NCBI GenBank assembly: GCA_029215795.1
Contig: JARDYH010000001.1
Span: forward strand, 227,319,654-227,383,653
DNA: 64,000 bases
Origin: Anniella stebbinsi
Taxonomy: Eukaryota > Chordata > Lepidosauria > Squamata > Anniellidae
Reading direction: 5' to 3'
This document shows positions 24,001 through 35,959 of the stretch, one piece after another (position 1 is the first letter of the stretch; each line of letters begins with the position of its first letter). Under the pieces are notes generated by a model. It worked only from the letters and a program-made list of their open reading frames with translations, was not told where the DNA came from and did not search any database. The translations under genes were made by a program, and so were the position numbers.

Positions 24001-24214
24001 TTAAATTTTTACAGTATTGTAGGTGCACGGGCCCCAATCCGCATGTACCCCATACTAGGGTTTGACTGGGGCATGCTGCAAATTGTAGATCTTTTTCTGT
24101 CTACACAATGTAGAGGATTGTATTAAATTTTTACAATATTGTAGGTGCACGGGCCCCAATCTGCATGTACCCCACGCTAGGGTTTGACTGGGGCATGCTG
24201 CAAATTGTAGATGC
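24001..24214. repeat. 122-bp tandem duplication
   Basis: Two copies beginning ttaaatttttacagtattg (24001) and ttaaatttttacaatattg (24123) share gtgcacgggccccaatc, catgtaccccatactagggt or its close variant, and tttgactggggcatgctgca. They differ at only a few positions and lie just outside the GPD2 CpG island. Confidence 0.85.
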
Positions 24215-24371
24215 AATTCTTGGGCTACAATCCTATGCAGACTTGCATACTATTTGGGTAAATGTGCATAGGCTTGCGCTGTTAAAATGATGTCTGTTTT
24301 GACCCATAGAAACAATAATTTGGTTTCCATGTGGTCCAACAAGGTTTTCAGGCAGATATTTATTTATTTAA

Positions 24372-24570
24372 CAACAGTTAAAGTTGCAGGGGCCCTGCCT
24401 TCTTTTGTATATGGGCACTCTAGTATAGTGCATGCACCTTTTACTGTTGTGATGAAATGGGAATTTCACCAGGAACTAATTGCATACAAATGACACTGGC
24501 TGAAATTCCCTTTTCTCTACAACTGTTAAAGTTACATGAGCCTTGACCAGGATTTTATCTGGTCACCCTA
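24372..24570. mobile_element. Truncated foldback hAT MITE (TAGGGTGACC family)
   Basis: The right-hand two thirds of the element are present, ending ttatctggtcaccctac. The left end is missing, replaced by A/T-rich sequence at about 24358-24372. Phrases such as gtgatgaaatgggaatttca match the full copies at 37014, 40531 and 47757. Confidence 0.7.
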
Positions 24571-25501
24571 CTAAATCGTCAAATGGTATTAAAAATCACC
24601 ACAGAAATAATCCCACTAATATTCTCTCTGCTTTCCCAGTATTTCACCTCGCCAAAGTATAACCTCTCTCTTTTCCATCTTCCCTGTAGTCCTGTTTCAT
24701 TGCCCCTCTTCTAAAGGACTGCTCCACTTCATTGGGTTGATAGGGAAAGTTTAAAAACCACTGCTCTAGAACTGGAAGCAAGACCACTGTGGGTCAAAAC
24801 AAATCCTGGCATAAACCCTGGCAAACTCCATCGCCCCACCCCCAACTTTTACAATTTGCTTTTAGCGTAGCCTTGACGTTATCACTAGCCTGGTTGCCAT
24901 AGGCGAGCTGAATTGCATGCAGGCAAGTGAGAGGGCAGGTGAATAAAGGATATAGTGCTCCATCCCTCACCTGCGCACAGCATAAAAACCATAGAAGGGA
25001 AATCGCATCCTGCATGACGAGCCTAGAGGCCATTTTAGCCAGCCCCCAGTAGGCTAGTTAAAAATTATGAAGGCTAGTAGCTTTCATGGGCTTATTTGTA
25101 AGGTTTAAGCTGTGGTTTCATTTTGTGTTTAAATGGTTTTTGATGATTTCTTGTCTTCTGCTTCTGAAGACTGCTTGGAGCGTTTTTCTTTATTCAGCAG
25201 TAAATACATTTTCTAAACAAAATAAATGCATTGAACACTGCCTCTTTTTGAGCTGAAAGCCAAACTTAAGTCTCCCAGACTTTGTGGACATTTTAATTTG
25301 GGTCGTATCCCTTATTCTAAGAACATTTACATAACACAGTATGCTCTTGAATACCAGATGCTGGTAACAAAGAATAGGGGAGAACTGGCTGTATTCCTTC
25401 CCTGCTTGTAAACTTCCCAGAGCATTTGAGTGGCCAGGGATGGAAATGGGATGCTGGACTAGATGTACCATTGACCGGATAAAGCAGGACTCTCCTTATA
25501 T

Positions 25502-27296
25502 TAGGGATGTGCACTGGATCGGACCCGATCCACGATCCGAGTCCGGTCCAGTGGGAAATCGGATAAATTATCCGATTTCCGATCCCGCAGCTGGATCGGC
25601 CGATCCAATCCGAACCGGTCCGAAAAAGCTCCGAACCGGTTCGGCGGATCGGCGGGCGCCCACTGGCGCCCACCGCCGCTTCCATTGGCGGGCGCCAGCG
25701 GGCGCCCGCCGATGAAAGTGGACAGCGGGGGGGGGGGAGGAGGGGGGCACTTACCTTCTCGGCCCGGTGGCTCCCGTCCGGCGCCGGCGCCTACTACTAC
25801 TAGCAGGCTCCGCGGCCTGCTCTAGGGTGGCGCGCCGGGTGATGTCATCACCCGGCGCGCTACTCTAGAGCAGGCCGCGGAGCCTGCTGGTAGTAGTAGG
25901 CGCCGGCGCCGGACGGGAGCCACCGGGCCGGGAAGGTAAGGAGGGGGTGCGTGGAGGGGAGGAGGGGGCGCGCGGAGGGGGGAGGGGGGCCCTTACCTTT
26001 CCGGCCCGGCGGCTCCCGTCCGGCGCCGGCGCCTACTATTCCCAGCAGGCTCCGCGGCCTGCTCTAGGGTGGCGCGCCGGGTGATGTCATCACCCGGCGC
26101 GCTACTCTAGAGCAGGCCGCGGAGCCTGCTGGTAGTAGTAGGCGCCGGCGCCGGACGGGAGCCGCCGGGCCGGAAAGGTAAGGAGGGGGTGCGTGGAGGG
26201 GAGGAGGGGGCGCGCGGAGGGGGGAGGGGGGCCCTTACCTTTCCGGCCCGGCGGCTCCCGTCTGGCGCCGGCGCCTACTATTCCCAGCAGGCTCCGCGGC
26301 CTGCTCTAGGATGGCGCGCCGGGTGATGTCATCACCCGGCGCGCTACTCTAGAGCAGGCCGCGGAGCCTGCTGGAAGTAGTAGGCGCCGGCGCCGGACGG
26401 GAGCCGCCGGGCCGGAAAGGTAAGGAGGGGGTGCGTGGAGGGGAGGAGGGGGCGCGCGGAGGGGGGAGGGGGGCCCTTACCTTTCCGGCCCGGCGGCTCC
26501 CGTCCGGCGCCGGCGCCTACTATTCCCAGCAGGCTCCGCGGCCTGCTCTAGGATGGCGCGCCGGGTGATGTCATCACCCGGCGCACTACTCTAGAGCAGG
26601 CCGCGGAGCCTGCTGGAAGTAGTAGGCGCCGGCGCCGGACGGGAGCCGCCGGGCCGGAAAGGTAAGGAGGGGGTGCGTGGAGGGGAGGAGGGGGCGCGCG
26701 GAGGGGGGAGGGGGGCCCTTACCTGCCCGGCCCGGCGGCTCCCGTCCGGCGCCGGCGCCTACTACTACCAGCAGGCTCCGCGGCCTGCTCCAGGGTGGCG
26801 CGCCGGGTGATGTCATCACCCGGCGCGCTACTCGAGAGTAGGCCGCGGAGCCCGCTGGTAGTAGCCGCCGGCGCCGGACGTGCCGAGAAGGTAAGTGGCG
26901 GGGAAGGGGGCTTACCCCCCCCCCGGAGCCGTCCGCTTCTATCCGCTGGCGCCCGCGGGCGCCAGCGGATGGAAGCAGGCGGCCCCAGGGGGGGTAGGGA
27001 GCGCGGGGGAGGAGGTTTACCTGCCGGGGCCGTCCACAGCGGACGGCCCCGGGGGGGGGGAGGGAGTTAGGCCCCCCCTTACCCACCCGCCGCCATTTTT
27101 TCCTCATAGACTTGCATTGCAATGCAAGTCTATGGGGAAAAAAATGGCGGCCGATCCAAAAATTTCCGATTTTTGGATCGGGATCGGACTCGATCCGGTC
27201 CGGGGGGCCTCCGATTTTGTCCGAACCGGTCCGGGACAAAATTGGAGGTCCCGATCCGGGTCCCGATCCGATCCGGGGGGTCCGTGCACACCCCTA
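25502..27296. mobile_element. Non-autonomous hAT-type element with internal 242-bp tandem palindromes
   Basis: The element starts TAGGGATGTGCAC and ends GTGCACACCCCTA, a terminal inverted repeat with the TAGGG start typical of hAT transposons. It is flanked by a perfect 8-bp target duplication CCTTATAT at 25494-25501 and 27297-27304. The subterminal regions are rich in gatcggatcc-like words. The interior (about 25740-26880) is a GC-rich tandem array. The rest (26880-27110) is GC-rich with short inverted repeats. No hAT transposase frame exists. The long open frames here (up to 217 residues on the minus strand) are artefacts of base composition. The superfamily call rests on the terminal repeat and duplication length only. 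Confidence 0.9.
25741..26886. repeat. Five tandem 242-bp units, each with a large GC-rich palindrome
   Basis: The palindrome centre gggtgatgtcatcaccc recurs with its gatg at 25841, 26083, 26325, 26567 and 26809, exactly 242 bp apart each time. In each unit the arms extend through cgcgccggg, the ctctagag-like step, caggccgcggagcctgc and ggcgccggcgccggacggga, so most of about 170 bp can fold on itself. Between palindromes lies a purine-rich spacer with gtgcgtggaggggaggaggg. Units three and four are nearest to each other; the first and last are more diverged. Confidence 0.92.
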
Positions 27297-28144
27297 CCTT
27301 ATATTCCATTTCATAGTTTTCAATGGACCCTATTTCCAAAGATTGCAATTGAATCCTTTTTTAGGCATCCAAAATCATTGTGTTTGTGAGAGGGGAGGCG
27401 TTCCCCTCTCCAAGTTTCTGCTTGTAGTCCGCATACTTCCTTCTTTATGGAGGGTGCTCTGCAACAGATCTTCAGATGTTTGCATTTTAAATGACTGTTT
27501 TGTTTCCATGTTGTCCTTTGCAATCTCTCCAGAACCTCTTGGGCTAAAAGAAGAAGAGGAAACAGAGTATTCTTCAGAATGCAAGAAAATTCAAGAGCGA
27601 GTAATATCATGGGATATTCAAGGCAGCCATTTAAAGGCCAGATCCCTTAGGAGGAAACAGCCCTGGAGACTTCTGGTGTGACTATAACAATCTGTTTTTG
27701 GTGTGTGTGTTTTTAAAAATGTACAGGTTGAGCCGCTATTCTGGGAGCACAGCTGCAAGGAAACAGAGTGCTGGTCCCAAAGGCACAGCTTTGAGGTCAG
27801 GAGTCCCTAAACTATATCAGCTCACTTCACAAGAAACTTCTCTCAAAACTCTCTGAGCAGTTCCAGAGTCAGACCAAGCTTGCCTTCTTGGGAATGGGTG
27901 TTACATTTCAATAGGGACAACTTGCTGTAAACCTTGAAGTAATCATTACATTTCTGTTCTGCCCTTTGTCCAAAGGTATAATATATTTGTTTGTTTAGGA
28001 TTCGTCCATATATGTCCGATACCCCTATTTCCGTGATTCTTTTATGCATGTTGGAGGAAAGAATTGTGGAAATTCGGCCATGTGCTCCAGATTCATAAGT
28101 TGCTTCCTGTGCATGTGGTGGGGGAGGAACATATATAAACAATT

Positions 28145-28312
28145 ATGCTTTTGTACACTAGTTGCTGGGGAACACAGGCAGGAGGGTGCTGTTGCACTCT
28201 CGTCCTATTTGTGGGTTTCCCACTGGCATCTGGTTGGCCACTGTGTGAACAGAATGCTGGACTAGATGGATCCTTAATCTCATCCATCATGGTTCTTCTG
28301 ATGTTCTTACAA
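28145..28312 (+). mobile_element. Dispersed retroposon, AACAGAATGC family
   Basis: The segment reads gttgctggggaacacaggca, ggagggtgctgttgcactct, gtgggtttcccactggcatc and gaacagaatgctggactaga, in the same order as at 16573-16801. Confidence 0.6.
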
Positions 28313-30339
28313 ACAAGATATTCAGCCCATACACTCACAAATTTCTTGCAGCAATGAATATGTCAACATAGCATAGCCAGAATATCTGGAGATTATGACA
28401 ATAACAAATGCAAGTACATGCTAGATAACATTTTTAATAATGCGGTGAAAGAATCAAACTTTGCTTTTGAAAAAGATACCATGTATGATTGTGGTTTTCA
28501 AACCATGACTCAAAGAAACAAATGGCTTTCACAGCACTATCAATCCATCTTGTGCAGCGTACAGCCGTCAAAGAGTACCGGGTTTGTTCTAGTGTGCACA
28601 TGCGACAATGGTGATGCCAAAATGGCCTGCCTGCCGTGACGTGAATTGATTCTGTGTTCTACAGCATGCCCCAGAACCCTCTGGAACATACTGGGATTTC
28701 TCAGCATACAGGGAATAAAATGTTGATACAAGAGCTTGTGGAGACTTAATTGGGAGCAGGGAGCAGGAGTTTTAAGTAAAAATATATTTTACAAATAGAA
28801 CTACTTAGATTTTAAAAGCCAAATGTTTCCTTATCCCAATTGTGAGGGAAAGGGAGGCTGAATCAGAAGCCGTATATAGTAATATACTTTGAATTCCATA
28901 TCCTTTAAACATGAGTTTTGATGTCTTTTGAAAGTTTCAACACAGTAACTAACGTTATTCTGAGTATTGTAATCATTAAGGTGTCTCATTCTTCTCTGAA
29001 TTTCTTCAAACATAGATCTTCATTTTAGAACTTATCACATGTTTTGATTTTATGTATGACAATCTGTTATAGAGGAAGAATAACATTGTTTTTGTTTTCT
29101 CCTAACTCTTTCTCACACACACGACCCCAAACACTTAATTTTTTCTAACAATTTGGGGCTGCCCACAATTTTTCTTGAACCATATAGTGGGTTATTAAAC
29201 ACCGTGTGGTTTAATAAAAATCTCAGAGTTGAACTTTTGCCATCTATTTTTCAAATGCCTATTTTTCAAATCTCTTCTCCAGCAGGGAGAACAGCAACAA
29301 AGCCTTAGCCAGATTTGAGTACTAGAGTAACAAGCAAGCAGAATACACGCTGCAACACTAGGTCAAAAAATTGAGAAGGAAACAAAGCTGTCACCCTGTA
29401 AACAGTGTCTTATCTTATACCTAATAATATTTTCAAGGCCGTTACAATCTTTTCATCTTGAAGGCACTTCTGTTCTGTTATTGTGTGCTCTATAGTAGTC
29501 TCATTATGGCAAGTGGGATTATTCCAGAACACAACATTTTAAAATTGTGCTCTTAATGCTACAGTTTTAACTCCATTGAGCACAATACAGAAGAAATTAG
29601 GTAAACTTTAACACCAAGACTGCCATTTTTTTCTGGATATCTGTTCTTGTGTTCTGGCAACTAAGAGTGAAATTCTTGCCAAGTGGCACCCTTAAAACCA
29701 TGTCCAGTTTGGAATATAGTCACCCAGGGAGACATCCAACCACCCTTCCCTGCTTTTGTTGTGCTTTGAAAAACAAAGTGCATAACCTCTGACAGGCATT
29801 AAGCAATACAGTTCTGTGGGATGGGAATGTGGTGGGAATTTCCCTCCTTTTCCACCCATGTAATTATTTTGTTTGTATTTCTGCCTCCTCATCCCTGAAG
29901 TAAAAAGAAGAAAATTTAACCAACAGTCAAGAAGATGCTTTTGATTAGAAGAGATTGAGAGAAAAATAAATATGCAACCCACCTCCTGTCAACATAACAT
30001 TATACAACAAGGGAATACAGTTAAAACACTTTTATTTATTTCTCTTTTCTTCTTGATAACTATTGAATCAGCAGCTTAGGTACCACATGCAACCACCAAC
30101 CAAGAGCAGCCCTCTGCCCCCATATTTCTACTTCCATACCTGCCTGCCATATCGCTACTTTGGATAGGTAGAAATAGCATGTTCAGCATTTCCTTATGTC
30201 AGTCATGCTTTGCAATCTGTTTTCAGCCAATTAACCCAAGTGAGATAGATCTTGTTCACACAGAGACCATAGTTTCCGATTAAAGTTGACACTAATATCT
30301 TCAAATAAAATTATAATTGTGTACAAGCATTAGGAAGAA

Positions 30340-30458
30340 GAAACAAGGGCACCAAGGGGTTTGGATTACAACCCCCATAATGCCTGACCATTGCTGGTTA
30401 GGGATGATGAGAGTTGTAGTCAGAAACATCTGGAGCATACCTGGTTGCTTACTCCTGG
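30340..30458. repeat. Foldback repeat, complete copy
   Basis: The arms are accaaggggtttggattaca and cagaaacatctggagcatac, around acccccataatgcctgacca. It is a member of the family at 13019-13150. Confidence 0.55.
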
Positions 30459-31037
30459 GGTACAGACTCTTTAAAGAAAAGTCATACCTACATTGACAAT
30501 ATAAAAAATAAAACCTTTGTTACTTTAAAGGTAAATATATGCATCACAAGTTGCACAGACCAACATTCCTCCTACTCAGCTATGTCAGGATCCAGGAGTC
30601 CTATCTTCTTTTGTTTCCGGTCACCTTAATCATCCTGTAATGCAGAATTTAACTTTTATCAGGACCGAATTTAGATTATCTTGAAACATGCTTTTTTTTT
30701 TACCACCGAAAGTACACAGCCTGTCTAAAAGTACCTAAAACAGATATTTTATGCCTCTTGACAATTTCTTTTTCATGACCTTTAGCTTTACATCACAATG
30801 TAGCTAAAAATAAAACAGAAAGAAATCGCGGAGTGGCCATTCAGTGGAGTTTGTGTTTCTACAAGAACAACAAAATGTTTCTACATAGAAATATCAATAG
30901 TAACGTTTTAAGCAGTGCATAACTTATATGTTACTTCTTTGAGCTTTGATCCTTAGCAATACATACCTGTAAGCCCCCAACAGAGAAAGTAAATGAGTAA
31001 ATGTCGCTCTTTTTATTATACATTTTAAACAGCCTAA

Positions 31038-31130
31038 GGCCGCAATCCTATATATACTTACCTGGGAATAAATCCAATTGACCTTGGTCTGGCTGACTTC
31101 TGAATAAACAGTCTAGGATTAATGGTTGTT
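31038..31130. repeat. Short palindromic 'AAGTCCCATTGAA' repeat
   Basis: The segment reads ccgcaatcctatatatactt, acctgggaataaatccaatt and a diverged second arm tgacttctgaataaacagt. Confidence 0.55.
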
Positions 31131-31903
31131 ACAGTGTGCTGCAAAGGGATAAATACATGTCACTGTGATCCAAAACATTGATTTCAGTAGGACTTTCACT
31201 GTCTTAATTTCATATGAACTTACTTCATATGAGCATATTTAGAGCTAGAGCATAAAGCAGCAATCTCAAGCGTTTTTTATTTGGAAGGAGGTTGAATTGA
31301 AATCAACAGGAGTTGCTTCAAAGTAAGTGTATCTTGGATTGGGGTGTTTGTGACCTTTTGCTGTTTCATAAGCCTCTGCTTGCACTGTGCTTAAAGGGAC
31401 ACCGTCACAATAGGTAGGCCTTAAAAACTTTAAACCACACTGACAAGTTGCTCTACATGACAATTTTTTACCATAAATGTTGTGGCAATTGTTTTGCTGG
31501 TTTTCTGAATAAACCAGGCTTTGCTATGGGCTCTGCATTGTCTATTTATTATGTTTGTCTACGTGGATGGATAGATACCTTTAAAAGCATATCTCTCTTG
31601 GTGAATTTGGATGACACTTTAGGCAACAGGGAGAAATAGAGTACTGGCTGTGCGTTATTTTGGCGGTACCACAGCGGCACCAGCCACGCTACATGTTTCC
31701 CCTCCCCCCATCGCACGGCTAAAAGTCCCAGTGTCCTTCTGGGCTGCTGCGTCTCCTTCCTCCCACCTCCCTCAGTCCTCCGGCTGTATCCCAGCATGCA
31801 CCTGAAGTTCTGCCGGCTGTGTCAGAGCAGCCAGGTTTTTTTTGGCTGCTCCGGCCTGCGAACTCTATGACCAAACAGAATAGTACACGGAGAGAGGGGG
31901 GTT

Positions 31904-32065
31904 ACCTCCACACGACACTTTAAACAACGGAATTTGGGATAAACAATGTGTAAGCCCATTGTTTTTCTCCGTTGTTTAAAGTGTCCAAAATAGCATACTG
32001 ACAGTGGTGTGTGAGTCGTGTGTTGCCCTCCACACAACACAATAAGCAACACAACTGACGATTGT
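31904..32065. mobile_element. Foldback element with TTTAAACAACGG hairpin
   Basis: The arms cgacactttaaacaacgga and ctccgttgtttaaagtgtcc form a near-perfect hairpin at about 31912-31986. The outer sequence cctccacacgac recurs as cctccacacaac at about 32028. The cctccaca start resembles the ends of the CpG-dense MITE at 19621-19918, so the two may share a transposase source. Confidence 0.5.
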
Positions 32066-33228
32066 TGCCCCCCCCCCCAATTGATTATGGTGTCGTCCGA
32101 GCCAGGCCTCCCCCCTCCCTCCCTCCTTCTCTCTCTCTCTTTCTTTCTCTGGCTGTTACAACACAAAATGGATGTACCTGTATGGGAGATAGGTTATTAT
32201 GGTACAGCTGATATTTGTGATTTCCAGGGAAACAGTGTCAATATAATGTTCTAATGGAGGCTTTGAAGAAATCTAATCGCCACCTAACATCTGTGGCATC
32301 TTGTTAAAAGATTTTATCTAGTACCTGTCTGCTCAAGCTTTGTAATGTGTGTCAGATCGAAGTGTCAAGACAGGAGAATTCATTAAACAAAAACAACAGA
32401 TAATTAAGCCAGACTTACAAAACACCTGGTACTCAGATATTGTTTCCAATAGCAGTGAAATGTTCTTACAAGCTAAAAGAATGCCCACAAAATAGTGGCA
32501 CTGTGGAAGGAAACTTGGCATTAACGATAGGCTATAGTTATGTGGCAAGTACACTTCAGCTTCTGTTCCTAGTCTGAGTAGGATTAGCTTTGCCTGCCTT
32601 TTCCTTTGTCACTACTTGCTAATCAGCCTTTGTTAGCCTCCTTCAGCCCTCTGTCAGCTGCCTATCTACTCCTTTCCTCACGGGGGGGGGGGGGCTGCCT
32701 GCCTCTATCTTCTTCCCCTGCCCTTCATTTTATTGCCCCCCCCCCTTTCCCAATCTCTGCTGCCTCCTTCCCAGGGCCATCAGCAAGGATAGGCATAGTC
32801 AGGCTCACCCAAACAGGAGTCCATTGACAAGAGCTCCCCCTCACCAGGGTTTGCTCCTCTTCAGCATTGCAACCTGCTTGGTCCAGATAATGGTGGTGGT
32901 GAGAAGGAGGAGCAGTGGATTCAGTATGATGCTGTGCCAGCTCTTGAGCATTTCTGTATATTCACACAAGTTGGCGTACTTTCTGTTACCCATTCTGTAT
33001 GGCGACCTGCTATTTAATACAATTAAATATTTCGTTCATGAAGCATTTATGCCCTTCATAATTAACCCTCTTCTTCACAATAATATTGAAAGGTAGTCTG
33101 CTTTATTCCCTATTTAGAAATGGGAATCTGTGGCCTGATTCAGACATGCAAATGGCAGTATGGTGGCCACATCAAAGCCATGATGTCGAGGCTGCACCAT
33201 GTGGCAAACTGCTGGCACAACATTTATG

Positions 33229-33361
33229 CCAGCCTTCCCCAACATGGTGCCCTCCAGATGCCTGGTTTTGCACTACAACACCCAGGATACCTGACCATTT
33301 GCCATGCTGGCTGGGGCCAAGGTCCAGAACATCTGGAGGGCAGCAGGTTGAGGAAGGCTGG
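33229..33361. repeat. Foldback repeat, complete copy
   Basis: This is one of the clearest copies. The left arm is ccagccttccccaacatggt gccctccagatgcctgg and the right arm ccagaacatctggagggcag caggttgaggaaggctgg, around gccatgctggctggggcc. Confidence 0.75.
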
Positions 33362-33904
33362 TTTATGACATCGCAAACCTCCTGTTCTCCCAGCGCCGAT
33401 ACTGTGTCCAAAATAAGAGTCTGCCACAGCCGGCTAATTTTTTTTTTAAAAAGGTCCATTCACTGTTCTCCCACATCACTTCAGTGACTACTAGTCATGT
33501 TAGCTATCTTTTACCTCCAGGATCAGAGGCAGCATACTCTGCATACCTGTTGCTAGGAAACAACAGTGTAGGGATGTAGGAGAAATTTGACTCAGTTTAT
33601 TTTTGACAGAAGAACTCCCATAATAAAAGGACTTGATCTAATGAGCAACTAATTGACTGCATCTCATCCCACCCAACCAACAAATGTGTGTAACATCCAT
33701 GTTCAACTTCAGACATACCCAGTGGGATGTTCTTTTGAACAGCACCCCCCCATACCATTTCAAGTTCAAAAACTTTAAATTACTCCTTAGCTTCAAAAAG
33801 GGGTTCTCAAGGCAGCATGAGGGGAGGGAAAGGAAACAATCCCCAAACACCTTGAACATGTGAAACTAGTTTTATGGTTCTTTGTATCCAGACCATAACT
33901 CAAA

Positions 33905-34022
33905 TGTAGGCAATATGGTGCTCTCCAGGTGTTTGGGACTACAACCCCCATCATTCCTGACCATTGACGATGCTTTCTGGGGCTGATGGGATTTGCAGTC
34001 CAAAATCTGTGATTGCCTAAAC
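33905..34022. repeat. Foldback repeat, complete copy
   Basis: The arms are gtaggcaatatggtgctctc and tccaaaatctgtgattgcct, around gactacaacccccatcattc. It lies directly beside the hAT-type element at 34043. Confidence 0.6.
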
Positions 34023-34042
34023 TTCCCATACCTAATAAACAT

Positions 34043-34952
34043 TAGGGATGTGCACGGACCCCCTGGATCGGATCAGGACTCATATCGGGACCTCTGATGT
34101 CCTGGATCATTTCGGACAAAATCGGAGGTCCCTCGGATCGGACCCAATCTCGATCTGAAAATTGGACGTCCGATTTTCGGATCGGCCACCATTTTTGGTG
34201 TTTTCGCCATAGGCTCGCATTGGGGGGGAAAAAAGCTTTCCCCCAATGCAAGCCTATAGGGAAAACATGGGGGTGAGTGGGGGCCTAACTCCCCCCTCCC
34301 TGTCCTTCCCCCCCACTCATGCTCCTTACCTGCCGGGGCCATTTGCTGCTCCGATCTACTGAGAAACAGGCTTCGTGGCCTGCCTCTCAGTAGCGCGCCG
34401 GGTGTGCGCTACTGAGAGGCAGGCTGCGAAGCCTGTTTCTCAGTAGATTGGAGCAGCAGATGACAGCGGACGGCCCCAGCAGGTAAGTGGGGCCCTCGTC
34501 CTCCTCCCCCCTCACACCTGCTGGGGCTCCTGCTTTCATCCGCTGCTGCAATCTACTGAGAAACAGGCTTTGCGGCCTGCCTCTCAGTAGTGTGCCGCTA
34601 CTGAGAGGCAGGCTGCAAAACCTGTTTCTCAGTTGAAGGGGGCAGCGGACGGTAGTGGACAGCCCGGGCAGGTAAGGAGCGTGAGGGGGAGGAGGGGCTT
34701 ACCTGCTGGGGCCATCCGCTGCCATCCGCTGCTGCCCGTGGACGCCATTGGATGGCCCCAGCAGGTAAGGAGTGCAAGGGGGAGGAAGAAGTCCAATCCT
34801 CCGATCTTATCCGAACCGGATTGGGTCCTTTTGGACCGGTTCAGATCAGATCGGACGATCCAGAAGTCGGGATCAGAATCAGATAATTTTATCCAATTTC
34901 AGTTGGATCGGCTCCGGATCGTGGATTGGACCCGATCCGATGCACACCCCTA
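34043..34952. mobile_element. Non-autonomous hAT-type element, relative of 25502-27296
   Basis: The ends are TAGGGATGTGCACGGAC and TGCACACCCCTA, with a perfect 8-bp target duplication ATAAACAT at 34035-34042 and 34953-34960. The subterminal gatcggatc-rich sequence matches the larger element. The interior has a different palindrome: ctactgagaaacaggcttcg with its inverted partner cgaagcctgtttctcagtag around gcgcgccgggtgtgcgc (about 34355-34448), and a second similar hairpin at about 34550-34635. No transposase frame is present. Confidence 0.9.
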
Positions 34953-35789
34953 ATAAACATGGCTTAGATTGTGTTGACCTAGTGTTATAAACAATAAAAT
35001 TGAAGTGAAGTGAATTAAACATTGTTTTTTGTTACCCACAGTGGAATATCTTCTGTTTCATTTCTTTACTATTCTCTAGTCAGTTTTTTTCCCATTTGTC
35101 ATCTTTACACAGTTGTTCAACAACTCTTCAGTTTGCATTACTCGACTTTTAGGAAGATGTCTTCCCTTAGTTTCTACTATGCCTCTGAGCCCTCTCCCCA
35201 CCTCCCGTTTTTCTTCATGAAGAAAAATCTGCCAGGTCAGACTTCATTTAAGCAAGTAGCAGAGCCCTTTTGTTGTAAAAGGAAATTAACACATCTTCAG
35301 GAAGAAGTTGAGCTTCGAAAAGCATCCTGCTCCATTATAATGCCGCACGATCTGACGTTGTAATTCCTTATCTCAAAAGAGGATGTCTGATCATTACGTG
35401 ATTTAGATACAACAAAAATCAACCTCAATAAGATTTATTCTTATTAGATGACTCTTTGCCCCATGGCTTGGTTTTAGAGAGAGAGTTATATCCTTCAAGC
35501 CACAATTATATAGACATTTTAAAAAAAGCCACCAACCCTATTGGAGTGTAGTATATTGTTAGTACAAAATAATATCAGATCATTTCTTTCCTTTGGTCTA
35601 CCCTACATTATTAACATGAGGCCATTTCTACTTACGCACTGAGTACAATTAAAATAAATTATTCCAGAGACAAAATCTTACATGTACAGCAATGAGAGGT
35701 GGGTAGTGGTTTTTTTATTTTTTAAAGGACAGCAGCATTCTTAGAGTTGTAATCAACACCTTTAATCTTTTGCTTTTTTGTGTCCGTTT

Positions 35790-35935
35790 CTACAAAAATT
35801 AACTCCAGAATTGTTATCATACTTAGTATTTCTGTAGCACTGTTGCCAAAGCACTTCATATACTTTATCCCGGTAATCCTTACAACAACCCTGAAAGATA
35901 TTACAGAATAGAGACTGAGGCCTAGCAGGTTGTAT
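35790..35935 (+). mobile_element. MIR/CORE-type SINE relic
   Basis: The segment contains gtagcactgttgccaaagca, ctttatcccggtaatcctta, caacaaccctgaaagatatt and agagactgaggcctagcag. This follows the known MIR order (taatcctcacaacaacccta...agatgaggaaactgaggc). It is an ancient amniote-wide repeat and the copy is clearly decayed. Confidence 0.65.
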
Positions 35936-35959
35936 ATGAGTATCTAATGGACTGAGCAT

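Noticed and set aside
25741..26886. Regularly spaced repeats that could suggest a CRISPR array
   Set aside because: The units are 242 bp, palindromic along most of their length and inside a eukaryotic transposon. There are no unique spacers and no cas genes.
26586..27239. 217-residue open frame on the minus strand
   Set aside because: It lies inside the GC-rich palindromic hAT-type element, is dominated by P, R, G and S, overlaps open frames on the other strand, and has no domain.
27112..27681. 189-residue plus-strand open frame
   Set aside because: The first third is hAT-type element end sequence, and the frame continues by chance into unique DNA. Only the short exon-like part is kept as a low-interest finding.
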